Shown here piece after piece: positions 29,781 to 38,986 of a stretch of 64,000 bases of DNA. Position 1 is the first letter of the stretch; each line of letters opens with the position of its first letter. The position numbers and the translations under genes were made by a program. The DNA comes from Clostridium nigeriense (GTDB lineage: Bacteria > Bacillota > Clostridia > Clostridiales > Clostridiaceae): assembly GCF_900086595.1 (NCBI RefSeq), contig NZ_LT575472.1, positions 2,998,743 through 3,062,742 on the forward strand, written 5' to 3'. The notes beneath the pieces are model-generated. The model made no database searches. It had not been told where the DNA came from and worked only from the letters and a program-made list of their open reading frames with translations.

Positions 29781-30812
29781 TTATTTTGTCATAAATATGT
29801 TAAATATCATAAGTTCCATTTCCATATTCTTATCTACACCAGTAGTTTTAATTTTATTTTCAGTTTCTAAACAAATTTCCATAATTTTTTGAAGTTGTTT
29901 TAATGAAAATTTATTACATTGGCCTATTAATTTTTCAACTACAAAGGTTGGAAGCTTAAATTTACTAGCAATTCCATCTATTCTTTCTCCATGTTGAAGA
30001 AGTATTTTTATCTCATAAAGTCTTTTAAAATTGTTTTCTATATTAGAAATAATAAGCATATGTTGATCACTTTTTGATAATAATTCATAAAGTAAATCTA
30101 AAGTTTGTTCTACCTTCTTTTGAGATATAAAATCAATTAAATCAAAAATATCATCCTCACTAGAATTTGCTATTAGCTTATCTATATCATCTTTAGTTAT
30201 GGATCTGTCCTTTGTATAAGCTATAACTTTATCCACTTCTCTTCTTATTATATTAAAATTATTTTGTACCTTTTCTGCAAAATATCTTAATTCAACTTTC
30301 CCTATTTCTTTTCCTTTTTCCTTAAATACCTCTTCAACCTTTTTATAATATCTATCCTTCTTTAATTTATCAAAATGCACTACTTTTGAAACTTTATCTA
30401 AGGCTTTAACCTTACTACTTTTTTTAGGTGTATCTCTTTTATCATTAAATAAATAATACATTATTAAGATTGTATAAGGAGGTAAATCCTTTAAATACTT
30501 TAACATCTCATTATATAATTTAGTTCCTGCTGAATCTGTCTTATCCTTTAAAAAACTTGATCTATAAACTATAACAACTTTTTTGTCCCCCATAAATGGC
30601 ATAGTTTCACAAGCATTCATAATATCATCAAAGGTTGTAGTTAATCCATCTAATCTTATACAATTTAAATCTAACAAAGAATCATCAATGTTATTTTTCA
30701 CTATTAAATTTATACCTTCCTTAATAAGTTCTTCATCTAGCCCACAAAATATATAAGAATTTTCAATCTTACCTTTCTTAACTTCGCCTTCTAGTACATC
30801 AAAATCTATCAA
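29781..30812 (-). CDS. holA: DNA polymerase III delta subunit
   Basis: Clamp-loader delta subunit that opens the beta sliding clamp. The 343 residues fit the family: N-terminal AAA-like region (NSYIFCGLDEELIKEG, CETMPFMGDKKVVIVYRSSFLK) and the C-terminal collar domain (LLSKSDQHMLIISNIENNFKRLYEI). The start is TTG at 30812 after AGGAAAGG. It lies 15 nt after comEC and convergent with rpsT; comEC-holA-rpsT is a conserved Firmicute order. Confidence 0.94.
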   Translation of the reverse strand: MIDFDVLEGEVKKGKIENSYIFCGLDEELIKEGINLIVKNNIDDSLLDLNCIRLDGLTTTFDDIMNACETMPFMGDKKVVIVYRSSFLKDKTDSAGTKLYNEMLKYLKDLPPYTILIMYYLFNDKRDTPKKSSKVKALDKVSKVVHFDKLKKDRYYKKVEEVFKEKGKEIGKVELRYFAEKVQNNFNIIRREVDKVIAYTKDRSITKDDIDKLIANSSEDDIFDLIDFISQKKVEQTLDLLYELLSKSDQHMLIISNIENNFKRLYEIKILLQHGERIDGIASKFKLPTFVVEKLIGQCNKFSLKQLQKIMEICLETENKIKTTGVDKNMEMELMIFNIFMTK

Positions 30813-30827
30813 AATAATCTACCTTTC

Positions 30828-32516
30828 CTAATTAAAAACTAAAATCCTATTTTTCAAAAAAATAATTTTAAAATAATTACTATGTTTGCAGTCTATTATA
30901 TCATAATTATAGTGATTTTTCTTCTTACTTAACTGTATTAAATATTTCTTATCCCTGTTTTTTATTAATATATCTTTATTTAGTTTTTCTATTTCTAGAT
31001 AATCTTTAATCCTAATCCTTTTAAAATTTTCATATTCTTTTTTAGAAAATGTTATTGATTTATATTTATCTAATTTTACTCCTTCTTTTAGTGCTATTAC
31101 ATTTCTTTCTCCCTTAAAACTAATTGACATTATTCCATCTTTATAATATTCAATTTTAGGAAATGGACTATAAAATATAAAATATAAATATATAATTATA
31201 GTCAAATTAAAATAAATAGCATTTTTATACCCCTTTTTATAAAAATAAATAGTAATTAGTAAAATAATATAACTGATAGCTATTATTTCATTTAAATACA
31301 AGGTATTTGGTAAAATGGTAATTAATTTTTCTGAAAGTATATCTAATACCAAAGTAAAATAATAACATAAAAAAGCTAAATAATTAAATAAAACTTTGAA
31401 TTTAAATGTTACAGCTAAAATATTTCCTAAAATCACAATAATATTAATTAAAGGTATTAAAAGTAAGTTTCCTACAAGAAATCCCAAAGAAAACTCTTTA
31501 AAGTATAAAATTAAAAATGGAAATGTAAATACCTGTGATGATAAACTTATTGAAGTCCCTTCTCTTATAATTTTAGGAAGCCTATAAAAATATTTATTCA
31601 TTTTTTTATTAAATAATATAATACCTATTGTAGATAAAAAACTTAATTGAAACCCTACCTCAAAAAGGCTATAGGGCTTATATAAAATAAGTATTATTCC
31701 TGCTAATGATAAACCTGCTAAAGGATTATAGCTTCTTCTAAATGGTACTGCTAAGCTTAGACATAAAAGCATTATATATGCCCTAATGGTTGAAGTAGCA
31801 CATCCAGTAAAAATAACATAAATTATTGCTATTATTGGAGCCATCTTCTCACCAAATATCTTTCTTAATAAAGAATAAACTAAAACCATATGGAGACCAG
31901 ATACTGAAACAGCATGTAGAATCCCTAAATTTTTCATATTATTTGTATCTTCTCTATCTAAAAATTCAGTATATCCAAAAGCCATAGATGTAATTAATGC
32001 TGATCTCCTGCTTCCTAGCTTTTCTCTTAAGGTGTTAAAAATTTCTTCTCTAACACTATATATTTTAGACTTAATATCTATCTCTAATTTCTCATAACTA
32101 TCTATACTTACCTCTCCAATTATTCCTTTCTCAATATTAATATCTTTAGTTTCATTTATATTTGCTAAAATCTTATCCCCTAATCTAAGATTTTTAACTT
32201 CACCAGATAAATAAAATTTTCTCCCCTTTATTTCACCTATACCACCATAATTATTTAAGGATATTATTCTTATTTCTTCTAAATTACTTAAATTTAAATT
32301 ATAGTAAAAAATATTATTTACTATAGGTACTAAAAAAAATATAGTTAGTATAATTAATAAATCTATTTTTCTGATTAAAACAAGGAAAATAAAAAAACAG
32401 CTAACAAGTATTATTGCTAGCCATTTATCTTTATAAAACAGTAAAAATATAGAACTTGATAGTATAAAAACTATAAATATATAAAGTAATATATTCATAT
32501 TTTCTTTATATTTCAA
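30828..32516 (-). CDS. comEC: ComEC/Rec2 competence-domain membrane protein without the beta-lactamase domain
   Basis: Membrane channel protein for uptake of single-stranded DNA. The 562 residues have several N-terminal membrane segments and an OB-like loop. The competence domain includes LHAVSVSGLHMVLVYSLLR and many further membrane segments. The C-terminal metallo-beta-lactamase domain of full-length ComEC (Bacillus about 776 residues, HxHxDH motif) is absent; instead about 100 charged residues follow the last membrane span. I move the start to TTG 32516, which is 7 nt from GAGGTG; the upstream in-frame TTG overlaps that site. Confidence 0.85.
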   Translation of the reverse strand: MKYKENMNILLYIFIVFILSSSIFLLFYKDKWLAIILVSCFFIFLVLIRKIDLLIILTIFFLVPIVNNIFYYNLNLSNLEEIRIISLNNYGGIGEIKGRKFYLSGEVKNLRLGDKILANINETKDINIEKGIIGEVSIDSYEKLEIDIKSKIYSVREEIFNTLREKLGSRRSALITSMAFGYTEFLDREDTNNMKNLGILHAVSVSGLHMVLVYSLLRKIFGEKMAPIIAIIYVIFTGCATSTIRAYIMLLCLSLAVPFRRSYNPLAGLSLAGIILILYKPYSLFEVGFQLSFLSTIGIILFNKKMNKYFYRLPKIIREGTSISLSSQVFTFPFLILYFKEFSLGFLVGNLLLIPLINIIVILGNILAVTFKFKVLFNYLAFLCYYFTLVLDILSEKLITILPNTLYLNEIIAISYIILLITIYFYKKGYKNAIYFNLTIIIYLYFIFYSPFPKIEYYKDGIMSISFKGERNVIALKEGVKLDKYKSITFSKKEYENFKRIRIKDYLEIEKLNKDILIKNRDKKYLIQLSKKKNHYNYDIIDCKHSNYFKIIFLKNRILVFN

Positions 32517-32540
32517 ACGGCAACACCTCAATTTAAAGTC

Positions 32541-35036
32541 TTACCATTTTTTTATAATTAAATCTGCTAAAAGGAAAATAAATAAAAGCCATCCTTCAAT
32601 TACTACTTCTATTATATTAAACTTAAAATTATTTAATATAACTAAAACTCCTATTGATACCGCATATATAAAAATAGAAATTAGAAATAGATTTAGTGCT
32701 TTTATATTTTTTTTACTAAACATCTTACAATTTATTAATGTATCTAAAATACTAATCCCACCTATAGATACAAGTCCAATCACATCATAATTCTCTTTTG
32801 AAAATGAATTTGCTATTATTGGTATTAGAATAAATAAAGCTCCCCTTAATATAACCTTTTTATTCATACAACTATATTTACCATAAATTGAGTGTAGTAA
32901 TAATATAGGGAAAAGAATAAATAAATTCAACATTAAAATAAAATATTCTTTAGATAATATTCCTTTTCCAAATAAATACTGAAAATTTAAGAATATTATC
33001 TCTGATAGCATTATTATAGTATATATATTTAAACCTCTTTTGGTACTTTCATATATATCTTTAGATCTATCTTTAAGATCAAAAAATGCTTTTATACTAC
33101 TTTTTTCAATGAAAACATCACCTATTTTTCTTAAAAGCATTGAAATTTTTCCCTTTACTATACCAAGATTAGCTAAACTTATTATAGATAAGTCTGCTAA
33201 AGTTTCACCCTCGGCAATAAATCCATAACCATCCCTATTATATAGCGAAACAATTTTATTTTTTGTTTCAGGATTAACTTTACAATAAATTCTAGCTTTA
33301 GATACTGCTTTTAATAAATCTTCATCATTTAAATATTCAAGTTCAGCTCCGGAGATTACTTGTTCTCCTTCAGATACTAAACCTAATTTTCTACCGAAGA
33401 ACTCAGCTGATAATTTATTTTCATCAGTAAAAATAATAGGTAGAACTCCCTCTCCAAGGATGTTATTAATATCATCAATAGCATCATCTATTAATGGGTT
33501 TTCTAAAGCAATAATTCCAACAAAAACTAAGTTACTCTCTATATTTTCATATTTAGATGGTTCATAATAAAAGCTTCTATATGCGAAAGCTTCTGTTAGT
33601 AATCCTTCCTTTGAGAAATTCAAGTCTGCAAGTTTAATTTTTATAATATCTTCTGAGGTTATTTCTCTTTCTATACCATTTATTAAAATATGTGTGCAAC
33701 ATTCTAGAATACTTTCTAACTTTCCTCTTGAATTAGCTCTATAACCTTTTTTATTTTTATTTAAAGTTGTAATAATTTCACCATTAAACGAATTAGTAAT
33801 TTGAAATTTTCTTCTATTTGAACTTTCTAGTGTTCCCTTGTACACAGAGTTATCAATCCCAAATTTTACATAAGCTACTTCATAAATATCTCCCTTTATG
33901 AAATTATTATCACCATTATATTTAGCATTGTTGCAAAGAACAGAAATATCTATAAGTCTCTTAATATTTATATCTATAGAATCAATTTTATTAGATAAAT
34001 AAATTTGCTCATTAGTATATAGTTTTTCTACATACAATTCTTTCTTCGATATATTTCCTAGCTTATCCATAAAAAATATCTTTACATCTTTTATTAACGC
34101 TAATATTGAAAAATTATTTAATTCTATTTTATTATCTTCTAATAAAGATTTTTTATAATACTTTCCATAATTTAATACTATCAATGGAAATAGAATAGAA
34201 CCAATAGCAAATACCCCTTGAGCAAAAAGTTCAGTTTTATCTAATAATTTCCCTGGAAATATTAATATTAAGATAGCATGTACCAAAATTAAACATAATG
34301 TTATTTTAAAAAGATTTATTTCTAAACTCTTTATAAGAATATCTTTTTTATTATTTGTATTACTTATAATATTTACTAATTTCCCAAGCTGCGTATTTTT
34401 CCCGACCTCTACTACTATTCCTTTTCCAGATCCTTCTTTAATTATAGAACCTCTAAAAATCATATTTGATATTTCACCAATGGATGAAACTTTATCTTCT
34501 ATTTTAATAGCGTCTTTTTCCTTTATAAGATTATCTCCAGTAACTCCTCTTTCATCTACTTTAAGATTATCACTATCTATTATTCTAATATCAGCTGCTA
34601 TTATAGAATTTTTTCTAAAATAAACTATATCACCCTTTACTAAGTTCTCTGCTTCTACTAATTTTTCTATACCCTCTCTTAATACTAAAACTTGAGAAGT
34701 ATTTAAATTTTGTAAAATTTCAATTTCTTTTTCTTTATGTATTTCATTATATAGCTTAAAAAATATATTTATAATTAATAAAAAACTTAAAACTATTCCC
34801 ATTAAATAAAATTTATTCAGAAAAAAGAAAGTAATAAATAACAAGTAAACATATAAGTATCTTTGCCTTAAAACTCCTAAAAGAAGCTTAAAAAATCCCT
34901 TTGAGTATGGCAATTCGATTCTATTATTTTCTATATTTCTTCTTAAATTACAATCATCTTCATAAAGGCCTTTATGAATATCACTGTCTAAATCCTCTAT
35001 TACCTTAACCCAAGAGTTTCCATAATATTTTTCCAT
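32541..35036 (-). CDS. Degenerate P-type ATPase-like membrane protein
   Basis: An 831-residue protein with the cation-transport P-type ATPase plan: N-terminal cation-ATPase segment, actuator domain, P and N domains and about ten membrane segments. Key motifs are eroded. TGES is TGDN (166-169). The phosphorylation motif DKTGT is DKLGN, with Asp324 kept. The KGAPE nucleotide motif is RGKLE. TGDGVNDAP is replaced by AEGETLADL (608-616), so the hinge aspartates are lost. The M4 PEGL motif is absent (SILFPLIVL). The frame is intact over 2.5 kb, so this is a maintained pseudoenzyme rather than a pseudogene. It lies between comEC and spoVAE. Confidence 0.8.
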   Translation of the reverse strand: MEKYYGNSWVKVIEDLDSDIHKGLYEDDCNLRRNIENNRIELPYSKGFFKLLLGVLRQRYLYVYLLFITFFFLNKFYLMGIVLSFLLIINIFFKLYNEIHKEKEIEILQNLNTSQVLVLREGIEKLVEAENLVKGDIVYFRKNSIIAADIRIIDSDNLKVDERGVTGDNLIKEKDAIKIEDKVSSIGEISNMIFRGSIIKEGSGKGIVVEVGKNTQLGKLVNIISNTNNKKDILIKSLEINLFKITLCLILVHAILILIFPGKLLDKTELFAQGVFAIGSILFPLIVLNYGKYYKKSLLEDNKIELNNFSILALIKDVKIFFMDKLGNISKKELYVEKLYTNEQIYLSNKIDSIDINIKRLIDISVLCNNAKYNGDNNFIKGDIYEVAYVKFGIDNSVYKGTLESSNRRKFQITNSFNGEIITTLNKNKKGYRANSRGKLESILECCTHILINGIEREITSEDIIKIKLADLNFSKEGLLTEAFAYRSFYYEPSKYENIESNLVFVGIIALENPLIDDAIDDINNILGEGVLPIIFTDENKLSAEFFGRKLGLVSEGEQVISGAELEYLNDEDLLKAVSKARIYCKVNPETKNKIVSLYNRDGYGFIAEGETLADLSIISLANLGIVKGKISMLLRKIGDVFIEKSSIKAFFDLKDRSKDIYESTKRGLNIYTIIMLSEIIFLNFQYLFGKGILSKEYFILMLNLFILFPILLLHSIYGKYSCMNKKVILRGALFILIPIIANSFSKENYDVIGLVSIGGISILDTLINCKMFSKKNIKALNLFLISIFIYAVSIGVLVILNNFKFNIIEVVIEGWLLFIFLLADLIIKKW

Positions 35037-35160
35037 TTAACCCCGCCTTCCTTAAATACTATAATTAAAATGTTATATTTAAGCAAAAACAACCTAACAA
35101 TTATAGTATAATTTGTTAAGTTGCTTTTTAAAAGTATTATTTCTAATATTTTCTACATAT

Positions 35161-35517
35161 CTAAGATTTTGTTTTTGGATTAAAAATTAATGCCATTAAA
35201 TATCCAAAGAAAATTGCTGCTGTTATTCCAGCAGCAGTTCCTGTTATTCCTCCAGTAAAGGCACCTATTAATCCTTTTTCTTCAACTGCCTTTATAGCTC
35301 CCTTAGCCAAGGAGTTTCCAAATCCAGGCAGAGGAATACTAGCTCCAGCCCCTCCTATTTCAACTATTTTATCATAAAGTCCAAAAGCTCCTAAAATAGC
35401 CCCTATTGTCACAAACATTACTAATATCCTAGCTGGAGTTAACTTAGTTGTATCCATTAAGATTTGTCCTATTACACAAATAATACCTCCCACAATAAAT
35501 GCACTTACATATACCAT
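35161..35517 (-). CDS. spoVAE: SpoVAE (SpoVAEb-type) dipicolinic acid channel subunit
   Basis: A 118-residue hydrophobic protein of the SpoVAC/SpoVAE family, part of the forespore membrane channel that loads and releases Ca-dipicolinate. It has four predicted membrane segments and the family core GLYDKIVEIGGAGASIPLPGFGN (cited here in part). ATG at 35517 follows AAAGGAGG. Last gene of the spoVAC-AD-AE set, 15 nt after spoVAD. No spoVAA, AB or AF is present, the reduced set typical of clostridia. Confidence 0.94.
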   Translation of the reverse strand: MVYVSAFIVGGIICVIGQILMDTTKLTPARILVMFVTIGAILGAFGLYDKIVEIGGAGASIPLPGFGNSLAKGAIKAVEEKGLIGAFTGGITGTAAGITAAIFFGYLMALIFNPKTKS

Positions 35518-35532
35518 ACTAAATCCTCCTTT

Positions 35533-36561
35533 CTAATTATTAAATTCAATTGCAACTGCATGAGCAATTCCTGGAATACTTTCTCCTTGTAATGATGAAG
35601 TGGTACTCATTAATGCTCCTGTAGATACTAATAGGATGCTTTTAATTTCTTTTCTAAGCATTTTCTTATAAAAATATCCTGTTGATACAACTGCTGAACA
35701 TCCACAGCCACTTCCTCCTGAATCTGTATTTTGGACTGTGTCATCAAATATCATATCTCCACAATCGTAATAATTAGATCTAATATCATATCCATATTCT
35801 AATAACAATTTACTAATTATCTCTTTTCCTACCTTACCTAAATCTCCTGTTACTATTGCATCATAATAATCAGGATTCCTACCTGTATCTTTAAAGTGCA
35901 TTGAAATAGTATTAACTGCCGCTGGTGCCATTGCTGCTCCCATGTTATTAGGATCCTTTATCCCATAATCCTTTACAACCCCAGTTGTAATATATGTAAC
36001 TTCAGGAAAATTTCCTTCTTTAGCTAGTACCATTGCTCCTGCACCTGTTACTGTCCATTGAGCTAATGGACTTCTTTGTGCTCCATATTCTAAAGGAAAT
36101 CTAAATTGTCTTTCTGCCGAACTAAAGTGAGAAGATGTAGCTGCAACCACATAGCTTCCAAAGCCACCATCTAACATCATAGAAGCAACACTTAATGATT
36201 CTGACATAGTTGAACATGCTCCATATAATCCAAAGAAAGGTATATTCAACTTTCTAGCAGCAAAAGATGAAGATGTTAATTGGTTTAAAAGATCTCCTGC
36301 AAATAAATAATCTATATCATCTTCCTTTAAATTTGCCCTATTTATAGCAGCTGTTATTGCTGTATAAAGCATCTCACTTTCAGCCTTTTCAAAGCTTTCT
36401 TTCCCGAATAAATCATCGTTTAATATTTCATCAAAATAACTTCCTAAAGGTCCTTCACCTTCCTTTGGTCCTACTATTGAGTAAGCTGCTATAATCTTAG
36501 GTGGATTCTTAAGCTTTACCGTTTGTTTACCAATCTTTTTTAGTGATGTTTCTTTATTCAT
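35533..36561 (-). CDS. spoVAD: Stage V sporulation protein AD
   Basis: Dipicolinic-acid-binding component of the SpoVA channel, with a thiolase-like fold. The 342-residue protein has KNPPKIIAAYSIVGPKEGEG, FGLYGACSTMSESLSVASMM and DSGGSGCGCSAVVSTGYF, the regions around the ligand pocket. ATG at 36561 follows AAAGGAT. It sits 15 nt after spoVAC in the same transcript. Expression is expected in the forespore under sigma-G. Confidence 0.97.
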   Translation of the reverse strand: MNKETSLKKIGKQTVKLKNPPKIIAAYSIVGPKEGEGPLGSYFDEILNDDLFGKESFEKAESEMLYTAITAAINRANLKEDDIDYLFAGDLLNQLTSSSFAARKLNIPFFGLYGACSTMSESLSVASMMLDGGFGSYVVAATSSHFSSAERQFRFPLEYGAQRSPLAQWTVTGAGAMVLAKEGNFPEVTYITTGVVKDYGIKDPNNMGAAMAPAAVNTISMHFKDTGRNPDYYDAIVTGDLGKVGKEIISKLLLEYGYDIRSNYYDCGDMIFDDTVQNTDSGGSGCGCSAVVSTGYFYKKMLRKEIKSILLVSTGALMSTTSSLQGESIPGIAHAVAIEFNN

Positions 36562-36576
36562 CCTGAACCATCCTTT

Positions 36577-37047
36577 CTAAAATAGTAGTTGTATGAAATA
36601 ATAAATTATTCCTATTATTACAGAACTTCCAATTCCATAAACCAAAACAGGGCCAGCTATGGTAAACATCTTCGCCGCTACTCCAAATACAAATCCCTCC
36701 TGTTTAAATTCAATGGCTGGTGCAACTATTGCATTTGAGAATCCTGTTATTGGAACTACAGTTCCTGCACCTCCATAGGAAGCAATTTTATCATATATAC
36801 CAACTCCAGTTAATAATGCTCCTAAAAACACCATAATTATAGGTAGTAACATTTTTACCTCATCTTCTGGAAATCCATACTTTGTTAATAACTCTTGAAG
36901 CACTTGACCTATTGTACAAATTGCTCCCCCCACAATAAATGCTCTTGCACAATTTCTTGCAATTTTAGGTTTGGGATTTGTAGCATCAGTAATAGTTTGA
37001 AATTTTTTAAATATTTGCTGTTCACTTGGTCTTTTCTTTTTAGGCAT
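36577..37047 (-). CDS. spoVAC: Stage V sporulation protein AC
   Basis: A 156-residue membrane protein of the SpoVAC family, reported in Bacillus to behave as a mechanosensitive channel for dipicolinate release. It has four to five membrane segments and the core FIVGGAICTIGQVLQE and IYDKIASYGGAGTVVPITGF. ATG at 37047 follows AAAGGAG. It is the first gene of spoVAC-AD-AE and is separated from sigF by a terminator and about 200 nt, so it should have its own forespore promoter, which I could not place securely. Confidence 0.96.
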   Translation of the reverse strand: MPKKKRPSEQQIFKKFQTITDATNPKPKIARNCARAFIVGGAICTIGQVLQELLTKYGFPEDEVKMLLPIIMVFLGALLTGVGIYDKIASYGGAGTVVPITGFSNAIVAPAIEFKQEGFVFGVAAKMFTIAGPVLVYGIGSSVIIGIIYYFIQLLF

Positions 37048-37162
37048 ACTATTACTCCTTTCTGTGATTTTATAAGTTTATTATTCCACTTCTTGAAAAT
37101 TTAACACAGGTAGTTTTTGTATAAAAATTAGAACATTCTCATACTTATGTTTATTTAAAAAC

Positions 37163-37186
37163 AAAAAACTCCCTAAGGAGTTTTTT
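37163..37186. terminator. Terminator of the spoIIA operon
   Basis: 10-bp arms AAAAAACTCC/GGAGTTTTTT with a 4-nt loop, downstream of sigF and upstream of spoVAC. It insulates the two developmental transcripts. Confidence 0.88.
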
Positions 37187-37249
37187 TTAATAAATCAACA
37201 ACATTTACATATTTTAATTATGTTTTCTTGCTACCCTATTAAAATAGGT

Positions 37250-38005
37250 TTATTCCTGAAGTTTTTCTTTCATTAATCCTAATACTTTCTTTTCTATTCT
37301 AGATACCTGAACTTGGCTAATTCCAAGCATCTTTGCAACTTGCACTTGAGTTTTGTCTTTAAAGTATCTAAGGACTATAATTTGCCTTGATTTACTATCT
37401 AAACTTCTCAATGCTTCTTTAAGAGCAAGTCTATTAATCATTTCGCTGTCATCTTCTCCTTTTTCACTTAACTTATCAATAAGTAAAACAGGAGCTCCAT
37501 CATCTTGGTGAATAGTATCATAGAGATATTGCATATTTACAGAAGATTCTATGGCAAACAGTATTTCTTCTTTTTCAACACCTGAAAATTCGGATAGTTC
37601 TTCAATAGTTGGTTCTCTATCTAATTGCTTAGTTAAGTTTTCTTTGTCAAAATGAAGCTTTCTAGCTAAACTTTTCACATTTCTACTAACTTTAATTATT
37701 CCATCATCTCTAATAAATCTTTTTATTTCTCCTATTATCATAGGAACTGCATAAGTAGAGAACTTAACATTAAATTTATCATCAAAGTTATTTATAGCCT
37801 TTACTAGACCAATCGATCCTATTTGGAATATATCTTCATAGTCATAACCTCTATTTAGAAATTTTTTACTAATGGATGATACAAGAGGTAAATTCATTTC
37901 AATAACCTTATTCATAGCATCTTGATTACCTGCTTTGGCTAGAGGTATTAATTGTGAATTTTCTTCGTAATTATACACCTCTTTTCTAATACTTCCATTT
38001 TCCAT
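37250..38005 (-). CDS. sigF: RNA polymerase sporulation sigma factor SigF
   Basis: First forespore-specific sigma factor. The 251 residues carry region 2 (YDYEDIFQIGSIGLVKAINNFD, given in part), region 3 and region 4 (DKTQVQVAKMLGISQVQVSRIEK). It is held inactive by SpoIIAB and released by dephosphorylated SpoIIAA, both encoded just upstream. ATG at 38005 lies 9 nt after the spoIIAB stop. The order spoIIAA-spoIIAB-sigF is universal in spore formers. Confidence 0.98.
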   Translation of the reverse strand: MENGSIRKEVYNYEENSQLIPLAKAGNQDAMNKVIEMNLPLVSSISKKFLNRGYDYEDIFQIGSIGLVKAINNFDDKFNVKFSTYAVPMIIGEIKRFIRDDGIIKVSRNVKSLARKLHFDKENLTKQLDREPTIEELSEFSGVEKEEILFAIESSVNMQYLYDTIHQDDGAPVLLIDKLSEKGEDDSEMINRLALKEALRSLDSKSRQIIVLRYFKDKTQVQVAKMLGISQVQVSRIEKKVLGLMKEKLQE

Positions 38006-38014
38006 CTACTTCAC

Positions 38015-38446
38015 CTAACTTACTGTATTAAATTTCTTCTTCATAACAACTTTTGTACCCTTCCCATATTCACTAATTACTTCTAAATTGTCCATAAATG
38101 TTTCCATAACTGTAAAACCCATTCCAGACCTCTCCAACTCTGGTTTAGAAGTATATAATGGTTCCATCGCTTGTTCAATATTCTTAATTCCTTTACCATA
38201 ATCTTCAATACTAATAGTTATTTCATCTCCACTAATACTTGCCTCTATTTTGATTATGCCCTCTTTTTTGTTTTCGTAACCATGTATTATAGAATTTGTT
38301 ACAGCTTCAGAAACTGCTGTTTTCACATCTGTTAATTCTTCAACCGTTGGGTCTAATTGAGATACAAAAGCAGCAACTGCCACTCTTGCAAAAGCTTCAT
38401 TTTGCGATTTACTCATTAATTCAATACTAATTTTATTATCAACCAT
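38015..38446 (-). CDS. spoIIAB: Anti-sigma F factor SpoIIAB
   Basis: Serine kinase and anti-sigma factor that binds SigF and phosphorylates SpoIIAA. The 143-residue GHKL ATPase has the N box ([15 protein letters not shown]), G1 box (IEDYGKGI) and G2 region ([14 protein letters not shown]). ATG at 38446 follows GGAGGGTTTAAA. It lies 13 nt after spoIIAA and 9 nt before sigF. Confidence 0.98.
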   Translation of the reverse strand: MVDNKISIELMSKSQNEAFARVAVAAFVSQLDPTVEELTDVKTAVSEAVTNSIIHGYENKKEGIIKIEASISGDEITISIEDYGKGIKNIEQAMEPLYTSKPELERSGMGFTVMETFMDNLEVISEYGKGTKVVMKKKFNTVS

Positions 38447-38459
38447 TTTAAACCCTCCA

Positions 38460-38795
38460 TTAAATATTCACTATGGCTTCATCAATATTTCTATAAACAT
38501 CTATTATCTTATACATACCAGAAATTTCAAAGACCTTGTTTACAGTTCTATTTATATCTGTAACACATAATTTCCCGCCTCTATTTTGCATTTTTTTATA
38601 TCTGCCTATTACTACTCCAATTCCTGAACTATCCATAAATGTTACTCCACTAAAGTTTAAAACAACTTTTTTTATGTTATCTCTATCTATTCTGTCATCT
38701 ATCTTAACTCTAACTTCTTCAGCACTATGATGATCTAGTTCTCCCATTAAACCTACAATTAGCTTGTCATCTTTTTTATCAAATTTTAGATACAT
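38460..38795 (-). CDS. spoIIAA: Anti-anti-sigma F factor SpoIIAA
   Basis: STAS-domain protein that frees SigF from SpoIIAB. The 111 residues have [12 protein letters not shown] near the N-terminus and the phosphorylated serine in [22 protein letters not shown] at 38795 (MYLKFDKK) is the only start that fits the family. It has no Shine-Dalgarno sequence directly before it. A very strong one, GGAGGAGGTGG at 38834-38844, is separated from the ATG by a perfect 9-bp hairpin (38804-38831). Confidence 0.97.
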   Translation of the reverse strand: MYLKFDKKDDKLIVGLMGELDHHSAEEVRVKIDDRIDRDNIKKVVLNFSGVTFMDSSGIGVVIGRYKKMQNRGGKLCVTDINRTVNKVFEISGMYKIIDVYRNIDEAIVNI

Positions 38796-38844
38796 ACAAA
38801 CTACTCTAAAGCAATAACATTAGCTTTAGAGATCCACCTCCTCC
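38796..38844 (-). promoter_or_regulatory. Shine-Dalgarno site, intervening hairpin and start of spoIIAA
   Basis: GGAGGAGGTGG (38834-38844) lies 38 nt from the ATG in linear sequence. The arms CTCTAAAGC (38804-38812 on the plus strand) and GCTTTAGAG (38823-38831) pair perfectly around a 10-nt loop. Folding removes 28 nt and leaves about 10 nt between Shine-Dalgarno and ATG, a normal spacing. No in-frame start lies nearer because the frame is closed by TAA codons. Confidence 0.75.
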
Positions 38845-38875
38845 ATAGAATATTTAATTTCCTTCTTTTTCCATA

Positions 38876-38921
38876 ATTTTAACATATTAGTTTATTCATA
38901 GTCAAATACAAATATTACTTT
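38876..38921 (-). promoter_or_regulatory. Candidate promoters of the spoIIA operon
   Basis: Two overlapping possibilities on the minus strand. One is sigma-A-like: TTGACT (38900-38905), 18-nt spacer, extended TGTTAAAAT (-10 at 38876-38881). The other is a weaker sigma-H-like pair: AAAGTAATA (38913-38921) and TATGAATAA. Sigma-H with Spo0A is expected for this operon in other spore formers, but the match is imperfect. Confidence 0.4.
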
Positions 38922-38986
38922 TCAAAGAAAATTTCAAAAAATAAAAAGAATTAATATGATGTACATACTAATTCTTTAATAAAGGC

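Noticed and set aside
32541..35036. Calling the degenerate P-type ATPase a pseudogene
   Set aside because: The frame is intact from start to stop with normal codon use, so motif loss looks like functional divergence.
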